Source of the DNA: Longimicrobium sp.
GTDB taxonomy: Bacteria; Gemmatimonadota; Gemmatimonadetes; Longimicrobiales; Longimicrobiaceae
NCBI GenBank assembly: GCA_036389795.1
Contig: DASVWD010000115.1
Span: 1 to 64,000, forward strand
Length of the DNA stretch: 64,000 nucleotides
Direction of reading: 5' to 3'
This document shows positions 18,345 to 26,174 of the stretch, one piece after another. Position numbers and translations under genes: made by a program. Position 1 is the stretch's first letter, and each line of letters starts with the position of its first letter. The notes below the pieces were generated by a model. The model saw only the letters and a list, made by a program, of their open reading frames with translations, made no database searches and was not told the origin of the DNA.

Positions 18345-19541
18345 ATGGACGCGAACTCCCCCCGCGACGAATCGGTCCTGGAGCCCCACGTCGACCCTTC
18401 GCGGCAGGCGGAGCCCGTGGAGCCCGGCGCGCCGCGGCCGGACCTGGCCAGGACCGGCGAGGCCATCGAGAGCCCGCGCGGCCGCTCGCTCGGCCTCACC
18501 ACGCTCACCGTGCTCGCCCTGCTGTACACGCTCTACTTCGCGCGCCCCTTCCTCCTGCCGATCGTGGTGGCGCTCCTGCTCAGCTTCCTGTTCAGCCCGG
18601 TGGTGCGGGCGCTGGCGCGGCTGCACATCCGGCCGCCGCTCGGGGCCGGGCTGGTGGTCCTGGCGCTCCTGGGCGGGCTGGGGCTCGGCGTGTACGAGCT
18701 CGCGGGGCCGGTGCAGCACTGGGCCGCCGACGCGCCCGAGACGCTTTCCACGGCCCAGGGGAAGCTCCGCCGCCTGCTCCGCCCGATCGAGCGCGCCAGC
18801 CGCACCGCCGAGCAGGTGCAGGGCGCGGTGGGCGGGCCCGAGGAGGCGCCCGAGGTGGTGGTCCGGCAGCCGAGCCTGGTCTCGCGCGTGTTCGGCACCA
18901 CGCAGCGGCTCGTGGCCGGGGTGCTCGAGGTGGTGATCCTCCTCTACTTCCTCCTGGCCGTGGGCGACCTGTTCCTGCAGAAGCTGATCAAGGTGCTCCC
19001 GAGCTTCCGCGACAAGCAGCTGGCGGTGGAGATCGCGCGGAAGACGGAGGCCTCCATCTCCACCTACCTCCTGACCGTGGCGGCCGTGAACGTGGGCGAG
19101 GGGCTGGTGGTGGCGCTGGCGATGTACCTGCTGGGGATGCCGAGCCCGCTGCTCTGGGGCGCGCTGGTGGTGCTGCTGGAGTTCATCCCCTACCTGGGGG
19201 CGCTCGTCATGACCGTGATCCTCACCGTGGCCGCCCTCACCGTGTTCGACAGCGTGGGCCGGGCGCTGCTGGTGCCGGGCGCGTTCCTGGCCATCAACCT
19301 GGTGCAGGGGAACTTCGTGAGCCCCATGCTCATGGGCCACCGCCTGTCGCTGAACCCGGTGGCGCTGCTGGTGGGGCTGGCCTTCTGGTTCTGGATCTGG
19401 GGGATCCCCGGCGCCTTCATCGCCGTGCCGCTCCTGGCCACCTTCAAGATCTTCTGCGACCACATCGAGTCGCTCGCGGCGGTGGGCGAGTTCCTGGGGA
19501 TGCGCGACGAGGGCGAGCGGCGCGCGACCGTGCGCTCGTGA
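18345..19541 (+). CDS. AI-2E family transporter (permease)
   Basis: 398 residues. About eight membrane helices are visible, beginning LTTLTVLALLYTLYFARPFLLPIVVALLLSFLFSPVV. A large loop at ~100-170 follows, then the family signature ending in NLVQGNFVSPMLMGHRLSLNPVALLVGLAFWFWIWGIPGAFIAVPLLATFKI. The N-terminal 45 residues are acidic and cytoplasmic. Members export small molecules or act as Na+/H+ antiporters; the autoinducer-2 role is not general. Monocistronic, ending at a dyad shared with the convergent gene. Confidence 0.9.
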   Translation: MDANSPRDESVLEPHVDPSRQAEPVEPGAPRPDLARTGEAIESPRGRSLGLTTLTVLALLYTLYFARPFLLPIVVALLLSFLFSPVVRALARLHIRPPLGAGLVVLALLGGLGLGVYELAGPVQHWAADAPETLSTAQGKLRRLLRPIERASRTAEQVQGAVGGPEEAPEVVVRQPSLVSRVFGTTQRLVAGVLEVVILLYFLLAVGDLFLQKLIKVLPSFRDKQLAVEIARKTEASISTYLLTVAAVNVGEGLVVALAMYLLGMPSPLLWGALVVLLEFIPYLGALVMTVILTVAALTVFDSVGRALLVPGAFLAINLVQGNFVSPMLMGHRLSLNPVALLVGLAFWFWIWGIPGAFIAVPLLATFKIFCDHIESLAAVGEFLGMRDEGERRATVRS

Positions 19542-19568
19542 CGGGCGACGCTCGTCTCACGAAAGCAC

Positions 19569-19612
19569 GGAGGACACGGAGGACTCGCACCGCGAAGTCC
19601 TCCGTGTCCTCC
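19569..19612. terminator. Inverted repeat between convergent genes
   Basis: ggaggacacggaggactcgc pairs with gcgaagtcctccgtgtcct around a short loop, between the AI-2E permease and the small gene at 19661. It resembles the repeat at the very left end of the window and probably ends transcription from both sides. Confidence 0.5.
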
Positions 19613-19660
19613 CTAGTCGTACGCACGCGGCGGCAGGCCGCCCCCGGCGCGGAGCCGTCC

Positions 19661-19846
19661 TCAGGCGCCGTCGTCGTCCAGGTCCGGGGTCTCGTCCGAC
19701 GCCTCGGGCGCGGAGTCCACGTCGCCCTCGCCCGCGTGCGCCCCCTCTTTGCGCAGCCTCTTCCGCTCGGCCTTCTCCTCCTGCTTGGCCTTGCGCTGCA
19801 TCTCCTTCTGCCGCTTCTCGAAGCCGTAGTTCGGCTTTCTGGCCAT
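19661..19846 (-). CDS. Small conserved highly charged protein
   Basis: 61 residues: MARKPNYGFEKRQKEMQRKAKQEEKAERKR followed by an acidic tail ending DETPDLDDDGA. The Lys/Glu-rich helix plus acidic tail is a recurrent small-protein type in proteobacteria and relatives. It may bind nucleic acid or ribosomes, but no function is known. A strong ggaggga site precedes the ATG. Confidence 0.75.
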   Translation of the reverse strand: MARKPNYGFEKRQKEMQRKAKQEEKAERKRLRKEGAHAGEGDVDSAPEASDETPDLDDDGA

Positions 19847-20102
19847 GCTCCCTCCGTCTCTCGCGGGTGGTCCGCCCCGGCTCCCGGGAGCCGTGCCGGA
19901 TCAGCCCCGTGAATGCAAAACCCCGCCGGCTTGCGGCCGTGGGGCACCTTCCTTCGCTCTGCCGCTTCCCCGGTCGTGCCCGGAGCTCGCGGAACTTCGT
20001 CGGGGCCGCCGGGCGGCGGGTCTGCCGACACGGGGCCCGGCCGGGAGCTCGACGGCCGAACCCCCGTCCGCCACGCGCTCCCGCGCCCGCTCCGAGGACG
20101 GC

Positions 20103-20128
20103 GAAGCCCGGCCGCGAGGCCGGGCTTC
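20103..20128 (-). terminator. Hairpin terminator
   Basis: gaagcccggcc/ggccgggcttc, an 11-bp perfect stem with loop gcga, lies 4 bases beyond the stop of the small gene 20132-20338. Confidence 0.7.
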
Positions 20129-20131
20129 ACC

Positions 20132-20338
20132 TCAGTTCGCCGTGCTCGGCCCGGGAGCGTCCTGTCCGCCGCGAGCGGCTTCCGCGCGGGCGGCGGCGCC
20201 GTCGCGCTCTCCCTGCTCACGCGACTGCCGGGTGTACTCGTCCTGGAAAGGGAAGAGGAGGCGCTCCCAGAGGCTGCGGGACTTGCCGTCGCGAGCGCGC
20301 TCGAACGCTTCCTTGTACACCAGCTTGTTGCCGCCCAT
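20132..20338 (-). CDS. Small hypothetical protein
   Basis: 68 residues: MGGNKLVYKEAFERARDGKSRSLWERLLFPFQDEYTR, then a charged Ala/Glu/Gln tail. A gggaggt site stands immediately before the ATG and a strong terminator follows the stop, so it is a genuine transcription unit. No family recognised. Confidence 0.7.
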   Translation of the reverse strand: MGGNKLVYKEAFERARDGKSRSLWERLLFPFQDEYTRQSREQGERDGAAARAEAARGGQDAPGPSTAN

Positions 20339-20503
20339 GGTACCTCCCGGGCAATGAGGAATCTTTCCGGTGTCCTCCAATATAGCACGGCGCTGTCGCT
20401 TCCGCCCGCTTTCTGTTCCCGCGGTGCTCCTGCCACACGAGCGCGCCCGCCGTATCTTGTCGTTCTCCACCCGCGGCGATTCCTCTCCCAGCGCTCCCGG
20501 GCG

Positions 20504-20884
20504 ATGCGCGCCTTCCGTCTCATCAACCTGCCGATGGCCGCGCTCTTCGTCTTCGCGGCGGCCGTGCAGTACAACGACCCCGACCCGCTGCGCTGGATGG
20601 CGCTCTACCTGGCGGCCGCCGCGGCGTGCGGGCTGGCCGCGGCCGGGCGCCTGCCGCGCTGGCTGCCCGCCGCCGTGGGCCTGGCCGCGCTCGCGTGGGC
20701 GGCCGCGCTGGCGCCGGGCGTGTGGGGCCGCGTGCGCCCGGGCGACCTCTTCGCGGAGTGGGAGATGGCGAACACCGCGGTCGAGGAGGCGCGGGAGACG
20801 GGCGGGCTGCTGATCGTCGCCGCGTGGATGCTGGTGCTGGCGGTCGTCCCGCGCGGATGGCGGCGCGCGGACTCCCCGGCGTGA
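20504..20884 (+). CDS. TMEM220-like membrane protein
   Basis: 126 residues. The start LINLPMAALFVFAAAVQYNDPDPLRWMALYLAAAAACG is the signature of the transmembrane 220 family (VQYNDPDPxxW). Four membrane helices are expected: about 6-20, 28-45, 50-65 and 100-118. Function unknown. It precedes the metallophosphoesterase gene by 164 bases on the same strand. Confidence 0.8.
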   Translation: MRAFRLINLPMAALFVFAAAVQYNDPDPLRWMALYLAAAAACGLAAAGRLPRWLPAAVGLAALAWAAALAPGVWGRVRPGDLFAEWEMANTAVEEARETGGLLIVAAWMLVLAVVPRGWRRADSPA

Positions 20885-21048
20885 GCGGCGTCCGGCGAGG
20901 CCGAATCGAGATCGTTGCTCCCTCCCGCGCCCGGACGCATCATGCATCGGCGCGTCCGCGGTCCCGCCCGCCGCGCCACGACGGCCGATCCTCCGCCTCC
21001 GCTTCCTCCACCGGGTCCTCCCGGTCCTCACCCCTGGAAACCGATCCA

Positions 21049-22332
21049 ATGGCCGACACGCTCATCGTCGTCAGCGACCTGCACCTGGGGCGCGGCACCA
21101 ACCAGGACGACTTCCGCCAGGAGACCGGCGCCTTCCGCGACGAGGAGTTCCTGGACTTCTGCCGGGGCGTGGCGGGCGAGGCGCGCGACTCCCGCGTGAC
21201 GCTGGTGCTGAACGGCGACGTGATCGACTTCTGGGAGATCGCGGCCGACGAGGAGCTGGCGGGCGCCGACCCGGTGGCCGCGATCCGCGGGAACCTGGTG
21301 TTCCCCGCCGCGACGGCCGAGGCGCGGCGCAGGGCGACCGACTTCTGCGGGTGGCAGCTGGAGCAGGCGCTGGAGAAGCACCGCGGCTTCACGGCCGGCC
21401 TGCGCGAGGTGCTGGGGGAGGGCCGCGCTCGCGTGGTGTACCTCTTCGGCAACCACGACCACGCGATGGTGAACCCCGCGCTGCAGGACCACCTGCGCGA
21501 GCTGCTGGAGGACGGCGCGGGCGGCGGGCTGGCGGAGCCCGGGCGGCTGGACTTCGGCTTCTTCCACGAAGACCGGGAGCTGAAGGCCTACGTGGAGCAC
21601 GGCAACCAGTTCGCCGGCGCCGAGTCGTCGTTCGCGGACCCGGAGGACTGGACGCGCGAGGCGCCGGGCTACTACCCGCTCCGCTTCGCGTGGAACCGCT
21701 ACCAGGAGAAGTTCGACGTGGTGCAGCCCACCGTGGTCGACAAGCTGGGCTTCCTGGTGGGGCTCGTCCGCAGGCGGCTGGAGGGGAGGACGCGCTTCAC
21801 CATGCAGTGCTTCATCGACTACTTCCGCGCCTGCGACGAGGGGCTGGTGCCGGAGATGGTGCGCAACTTCGAGATCGACGTCATCCACGGCTGCTGGGAG
21901 AGCGAGGGGAAGCCGGCGACCGTGGACGACTTCCTGGTGCAGAAGGCGGGCGAGGAGCTGGCGAAGCAGGGCGTCCCCGCGCTCGCGGAGCTGACGCCCG
22001 GGGCCGGCTTCGGGCCCGCGCCCCGGGCCCGGCGCGGCTGGCCGGGCGAGGACGTGCACCCGGCCGCCCGCTGGGACGGCTACACGGAGGGGCTGATCCG
22101 CCGCTTCACCCGCGACGCGGCGGCGCCGTTCCCGAAGCTCGACCGCGGCGCGCACGTCCGGACGTTCCTGGGCCACACCCACCAGCCGCGGATGCAGCCG
22201 CTCTTCCAGGACCAGGGGATCAGCGTGCAGCGCTACTTCAACGTGGGCACCTGGACGCGGGAGCTGCGGTTCGCGCACTTCGGCTTCGTGAAGGGGCGGG
22301 ACCACGACGGCCAGCTGAAGGAGCTGCGGTAG
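21049..22332 (+). CDS. Metallophosphoesterase
   Basis: 427 residues, calcineurin-like. The binuclear metal motifs are in order: VVSDLHLGRG (DxH), LNGDVIDFW (GD), FGNHDHAMVNP (GNHD/H), a Gly-His region VEHGNQF, and FLGHTHQPRMQ (GHxH) near the C-terminus. It hydrolyses a phosphate ester of unknown identity. It is larger than simple phosphatases because of a ~150-residue insertion with YRFDVV-like aromatic helices between the third and last motifs. Cytoplasmic by sequence. Confidence 0.9.
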   Translation: MADTLIVVSDLHLGRGTNQDDFRQETGAFRDEEFLDFCRGVAGEARDSRVTLVLNGDVIDFWEIAADEELAGADPVAAIRGNLVFPAATAEARRRATDFCGWQLEQALEKHRGFTAGLREVLGEGRARVVYLFGNHDHAMVNPALQDHLRELLEDGAGGGLAEPGRLDFGFFHEDRELKAYVEHGNQFAGAESSFADPEDWTREAPGYYPLRFAWNRYQEKFDVVQPTVVDKLGFLVGLVRRRLEGRTRFTMQCFIDYFRACDEGLVPEMVRNFEIDVIHGCWESEGKPATVDDFLVQKAGEELAKQGVPALAELTPGAGFGPAPRARRGWPGEDVHPAARWDGYTEGLIRRFTRDAAAPFPKLDRGAHVRTFLGHTHQPRMQPLFQDQGISVQRYFNVGTWTRELRFAHFGFVKGRDHDGQLKELR

Positions 22333-22377
22333 AATCGGCGCGGCGGCGGGACCCTCTCCCTGGCGCCTGACGCGCCT

Positions 22378-22416
22378 GTCCCTCCCCCGAACTCCAGCGA
22401 ACTCCAGGGGAGGGAC
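22378..22416 (+). terminator. Inverted repeat after the phosphoesterase gene
   Basis: gtccctcccc pairs with ggggagggac across a 19-base loop containing a repeated gaactccag word. It is the same sequence class as the strong terminator at 16754-16791. Confidence 0.5.
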
Positions 22417-22445
22417 TTCGGCGCGGCAGCGAGGAGGGTGGACGG

Positions 22446-23237
22446 ATGAGCTTCGTGCGCCCGCCGGCGGTGGCCGGCACCTTCTATCCCGCCGAGCCGG
22501 CGGCGCTGCGGCGGACGGTCGCCGCGCTCCTGGCCGAGGCGCCTGCGGTCGGTCCCGCGCCGAAGGCGGTGGTGGCGCCGCACGCGGGCTACCCGTACTC
22601 CGGGCCGGTGGCGGCCTCGGCGTTCGCGCGGGCGGCGGCGGCGCGCGAGGTCGTCCGGCGCGTGGTGCTGCTGGGGCCGGCGCACCACGTCCCCTTCCGC
22701 GGCGTGGCGGCGAGCGGGGCGGCGGCCTTCGACACGCCGCTCGGGCGCGTGCGGGTGGACGCGGAGGGCGTGCGCGAGGCGCTCGGCGTGGCGGGCGTGC
22801 GGCTCTTCGACGCGGCGCACGCGCCGGAGCACTCGCTGGAGACGCACCTCCCCTTCCTCCAGGCCGTCCTGGGCGACTTCGCCGTCGTCCCGCTGGTGGT
22901 GGGCGACGCGGCGCCGGAGGAGGTGCGGCGGGTGCTGGACGCGCTCTGGGGCGGCGCGGAGACCTTCGTCAGCGTCAGCAGCGACCTGAGCCACTTCCTG
23001 GACTACGCCACGGCGCGGCGCGTGGACGCGGACACCTGCCGCGCGGTGGAGGCGCTCGAGGCCCAGGCGGTCGGGCCGGAGCGCGCGTGCGGACGCATCC
23101 CCCTCTGCGGCCTCCTCCTCGCCGCGCGCGGGCGGGGGATGCGCGTGGAGACGCTGGACCTGCGCAGCTCCGGCGACACGGCGGGCCCGGCGGACCGCGT
23201 GGTCGGCTACGGCGCGTGGGCGTTCTTCGAGCCGTGA
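22446..23237 (+). CDS. amrB: AmmeMemoRadiSam system protein B (MEMO1 family)
   Basis: 263 residues. RPPAVAGTFYPAEPAALR at the start, VVAPHAGYPYSGPVAASAF, VLLGPAHHVPFRGVA, APEHSLETHLPFLQ and SVSSDLSHFLDYATA form the MEMO fold with its conserved His residues, related to class III extradiol dioxygenases. In many genomes it sits with AMMECR1 (protein A) and a radical SAM enzyme; neither is present here. The biochemical role of the bacterial protein is unsettled. The ATG at 22446 has gtggacg upstream. Confidence 0.9.
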   Translation: MSFVRPPAVAGTFYPAEPAALRRTVAALLAEAPAVGPAPKAVVAPHAGYPYSGPVAASAFARAAAAREVVRRVVLLGPAHHVPFRGVAASGAAAFDTPLGRVRVDAEGVREALGVAGVRLFDAAHAPEHSLETHLPFLQAVLGDFAVVPLVVGDAAPEEVRRVLDALWGGAETFVSVSSDLSHFLDYATARRVDADTCRAVEALEAQAVGPERACGRIPLCGLLLAARGRGMRVETLDLRSSGDTAGPADRVVGYGAWAFFEP

Positions 23238-23317
23238 CCGGGTTGCGGAGCGGCGCCGGGCGGCCGACCTTGAAGGCCGGGCAGCGCCCGCATCCACCTT
23301 TCGACCCGGCGAGCCGC

Positions 23318-23842
23318 ATGGACACCACCACCGCCCCGCCCCCGGTCCGGCAGCTGGCCCTCGGCGACCTGGAGCGCGAGATGAAGCAGACCCGCCGCGT
23401 GCTCGAGCGCGTCCCCGACGAGCACTGGGACTGGAAGCCGCACCAGAAGTCGATGAGCCTGGGTCACCTGGCGGCGCACGTGGCCAACCTGCCGCGCTGG
23501 CAGGCGACGGTGCTGGCGAGCGACTTCTTCGACGTGGCCACCGTCCCGCCGCCGGACTACGCCGCCGCGCCCAAAACCCGGGACGAGCTGCTGCGGCGGT
23601 TTGACGAGAACGCGGCCGCCATGCAGGCCGCGCTCGACGCCGCGGGCGACGAAGCGCTGCTGCGCACCTGGGAGCTGCGCCAGGGCGAGCACGTGATCAC
23701 GAGCCTGTCTCGCGCGGCCGCCATCCGCACCCTGGGGATCAGCCACATCATCCACCACCGCGCCCAGCTCACCGTGTACCTGCGGCAGCTCGACGTGCCG
23801 GTGCCGGGGCTGTACGGGCCGTCGGCGGACGAGAGCTTCTGA
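23318..23842 (+). CDS. DinB family protein
   Basis: 174 residues. A four-helix DinB bundle with the metal-binding His triad: LGHLAAHVANLPRW (His in GHLAAHV), and ISHIIHHRAQLTVYLRQ near the C-terminus. DinB proteins are metal-dependent enzymes of thiol-transferase type or of unknown function, common in Gram-positives and Gemmatimonadota. Immediately after the stop lies a tandem gtgcgag repeat (23847-23870). Confidence 0.88.
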   Translation: MDTTTAPPPVRQLALGDLEREMKQTRRVLERVPDEHWDWKPHQKSMSLGHLAAHVANLPRWQATVLASDFFDVATVPPPDYAAAPKTRDELLRRFDENAAAMQAALDAAGDEALLRTWELRQGEHVITSLSRAAAIRTLGISHIIHHRAQLTVYLRQLDVPVPGLYGPSADESF

Positions 23843-23966
23843 CGACGAGTGCGAGGTGCGAGGTGCGAAACCGCGTAAGTGCCTGTCACGTAAAGGCGGG
23901 CCGGACGGCGGGGCCGCCCCCGGCCTCGACCCGATCTCGAACCACCGCAGGGTGAGGCGGGGACGC

Positions 23967-24548
23967 ATGCAGGAAGATCCTTCGTTCAGGGAGACGCCGC
24001 GCGGCACGCAGCCGGAGGCGCCGCGCGGGTGGGGGTCGCCGGAGGCGCCGCACGCTCCGCCGCTGGGGACGCCGTGGGGACAGCCGCTGCAGGGGCCGTA
24101 CGGCGCGCGGCAGCCGTTCGCCCCCCGGCCCGACCTGGTGAGCCGCGACCTGGAGCACCTGCGGCTGCTCTCCATCTTCCACTACGTGCTGGCGGGGATC
24201 ACGGCGCTCTTCGCCTGCTTCCCGCTGATCCACGTGGCGTTCGGGGTGGGGATGCTGCTCTCGCCGGACGTCTTCGCCGACGGCGACCCCGCGGCGGGGT
24301 TCATGGGGTGGATGTTCCTGGTGATGGGCGGCGCGTTCGTGCTGGGCGGCTGGGCGATGGCGTTCGCCACCTTCAAGGCCGGGCAGTACCTCAAGCGGCG
24401 CGAGCGCCACACCTTCTGCATGGTGGTGGCGGCGCTGATGTGCCTGAACGTGCCGCTCGGCACGGTGCTGGGCGTGTTCACGCTGGTGACGCTGACGCGC
24501 GACTCCGTCCGCGCGCTCTTCCCGGGCCCGGCGCGGCCCGCGGCCTGA
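23967..24548 (+). CDS. Hypothetical membrane protein
   Basis: 193 residues. The first ~65 residues are a Pro/Gly/Arg-rich cytoplasmic segment. Three membrane helices follow: FHYVLAGITALFACFPLIHVAFGVGM, MGWMFLVMGGAFVLGGWAMAF, and MVVAALMCLNVPLGTVLGVFTLVTL. The motif HLRLLSIFHYVLAGI is common to many small bacterial membrane proteins of unknown function. A GC-rich hairpin at about 24567-24597, followed by a pyrimidine tract, probably terminates it. Confidence 0.75.
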   Translation: MQEDPSFRETPRGTQPEAPRGWGSPEAPHAPPLGTPWGQPLQGPYGARQPFAPRPDLVSRDLEHLRLLSIFHYVLAGITALFACFPLIHVAFGVGMLLSPDVFADGDPAAGFMGWMFLVMGGAFVLGGWAMAFATFKAGQYLKRRERHTFCMVVAALMCLNVPLGTVLGVFTLVTLTRDSVRALFPGPARPAA

Positions 24549-24566
24549 CCGACGCTTCCGCGGCGC

Positions 24567-24597
24567 CCGCCGCCCGCGCCCCGCGCGCGGGCGGCGG
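24567..24597 (+). terminator. GC-rich hairpin terminator
   Basis: ccgccgcccgcgc pairs with gcgcgggcggcgg around ccc, followed by ctcctctttctccc. It separates the membrane protein gene from the next small gene. Confidence 0.55.
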
Positions 24598-24625
24598 CTC
24601 CTCTTTCTCCCGGACCCGAGAGACG

Positions 24626-24826
24626 ATGGCGACCAGGCTCGACAAGCCGCTCAAGCGCGACGTGGAGGTCGCGGGGACGACGTACACGTTGACGATCGAC
24701 CCCGCGGGCCTCAAGCTGGTGAAGAAGGGGAAGCGCAAGGGGATCGACCTCTCCTGGGAGTCGATCGTGGGCGGCGACGCGGCGCTGGCCGCGGGGCTGC
24801 GCGCCTCGCTGGACGCCCCCGACTGA
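24626..24826 (+). CDS. Small hypothetical protein
   Basis: 66 residues. TRLDKPLKRDVEVAGTTYTLTIDPAGLKLVKKGKRKGIDLSW suggests a small beta-sheet, followed by ESIVGGDAALAAGLRASLD, a helix. It has typical local codon use and stands between two independent genes. No function can be given. Confidence 0.6.
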   Translation: MATRLDKPLKRDVEVAGTTYTLTIDPAGLKLVKKGKRKGIDLSWESIVGGDAALAAGLRASLDAPD

Positions 24827-24909
24827 GCGGGTCCGCCCCCCGCGCGGCCGCCTGCCCCCACCTCCCTCCCCCGCCCAGGCGGGTCACCCCTCCAGCCGAG
24901 GAGGAAGCG

Positions 24910-25413
24910 ATGATGCGCCCGCCGGCATGGAAGCTCTCGACCGCGGCCCCCGCCCTCCTGCTCGCCGCCTGCGCCTCCACGGGCTCCGGCGACCGGACGC
25001 CGCCGGCCGACCCGCCCGACGTCTCCGCCGGCAGCTGGGCCGCCGTGGACTCGGCGCAGGGCGTGGTGATGCTCCTGGCGTCGTCCACCCTGCGCGCGTC
25101 CGGCGACGGCCGGCACACCGTGTGGACCAAGAGCGTGTACCAGGGGACCGCCGCGCTGGCGGCGGCCGGAGAGCGGGCGCCGCTGCACGCGCTGCTGGTG
25201 CTGTGGGAGGTGGACTGCGCCCGGCGGCGCGCGCGGCAGGTGCGCAGCGAGGCGTTCAGCGCCACGGGCGCGCACCTGGACACCTCGCACGGCGCGGGGA
25301 CGCCGGCCGGCGCCTGGGCCTCGCACTGGTTCCAGGTGGGGGCGAGCGCCGCGGCGCTGCGCGACGCCTGCGCCCTGGCGAGCGCCGCGCGCGCCGTCGC
25401 CGTGCGGACGTGA
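24910..25413 (+). CDS. Lipoprotein, surface-adhesin E-like
   Basis: 167 residues. Signal peptide and lipobox: STAAPALLLAACAST. The mature part resembles the small surface-adhesin protein E domain: WTKSVYQG, LVLWEVDCARRRARQV, HWFQVGASAAALRDACAL, with its conserved Cys pair. The name reflects fold only; an adhesive role is not shown. A gaggaggaag site precedes the ATG. The stop overlaps a GTG that could start the next gene (gtga). Confidence 0.65.
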   Translation: MMRPPAWKLSTAAPALLLAACASTGSGDRTPPADPPDVSAGSWAAVDSAQGVVMLLASSTLRASGDGRHTVWTKSVYQGTAALAAAGERAPLHALLVLWEVDCARRRARQVRSEAFSATGAHLDTSHGAGTPAGAWASHWFQVGASAAALRDACALASAARAVAVRT

Positions 25414-25427
25414 CGGGCGAGGCGCCG

Positions 25428-25841
25428 ATGGGCGGGGGCGTGCGGATCGTGGGGCTCGACCACGTGCAGGTCGCCATGCCGGCGGGGGGCGAGGCGGCGG
25501 CGCGCGCGTTCTACGGCGGGGTGCTGGGGATGCGCGAGGTGCCGAAGCCCGCGCCGCTCGGCGCGCGCGGCGGGTGCTGGTTCGAGGCGGCGGGCGTGGG
25601 CGTGCACCTGGGCGTGGAGGCCGGCTTCCGCCCCGCGGCGAAGGCGCACCCGGCGTTCCGCGTGGCCGACCTGGAGGCGTGCCGCGCCGCCCTGGCCGCC
25701 GCGGGCGCCACCGTGGTCCCCGACGACTCGCTGCCGGGCGTGCGCCGCCTCTACGCCTTCGACCCCTTCGGCAACCGGCTGGAGCTGATCCAGGCGGACG
25801 ACGAGCTCCCGGCGGAGGGCGGCTCGGCCGAGGCCGGCTGA
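25428..25841 (+). CDS. VOC family protein (glyoxalase/bleomycin-resistance fold)
   Basis: 137 residues. Two beta-alpha-beta-beta-beta units are visible: IVGLDHVQVAMP with ARAFYGGVLGMREV, and HPAFRVADLEACRAALAAAGATVVPDDSLPGVRRLYAFDPFGNRLELIQ. The metal-binding His of DHVQVAMP and Glu of LELIQ are retained. Substrate unknown. It could instead start at GTG 25410, overlapping the previous stop by four bases, which would couple the two genes. Confidence 0.82.
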   Translation: MGGGVRIVGLDHVQVAMPAGGEAAARAFYGGVLGMREVPKPAPLGARGGCWFEAAGVGVHLGVEAGFRPAAKAHPAFRVADLEACRAALAAAGATVVPDDSLPGVRRLYAFDPFGNRLELIQADDELPAEGGSAEAG

Positions 25842-25870
25842 AGCCGCGACGCCGCGGCAACAACGGCGGA

Positions 25871-25895
25871 AAGCCTCGCCAACCTCGCGAGGCTT
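25871..25895 (+). terminator. Hairpin terminator
   Basis: aagcctcgc/gcgaggctt, a 9-bp stem followed by cctcc, 30 bases beyond the VOC gene stop. Confidence 0.6.
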
Positions 25896-26064
25896 CCTCC
25901 ACGCGAACCCTCGCGTGAGGGATGCGCGCCCGGAGGGCCGGGACACGGGCGCGCCGGGGGTTTGGCGCGAACGTGGCCCGGCGCGGTTGGGCAACGTGGT
26001 TTGTTGCCCTACCGCGCGCGCAGCCCGGCCCGGAGCGCAGCGGAGGGACACGCCCGAACCGCAG

Positions 26065-26174
26065 TGCGTTAGTGCTTAGTGCGTTAGTGCGTTAGTGGGC
26101 TCTCGCACCCTCGCATCCCACTAAAGCACTAAGGACTAAGCACTAAATCACTCGCACTTCGCACTTCGCACTTG
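26065..26174. repeat. Short tandem/inverted repeat cluster (gttagtgc, gcactaag, cgcacttcg)
   Basis: Words agtgcgttagtgc on the left are mirrored by gcactaaggactaagcactaa on the right, followed by tandem cgcacttcgcacttcgcactt running into the TTG start of the oxidoreductase. The gap 25842-26171 otherwise shows only the terminator at its left. Confidence 0.6.
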
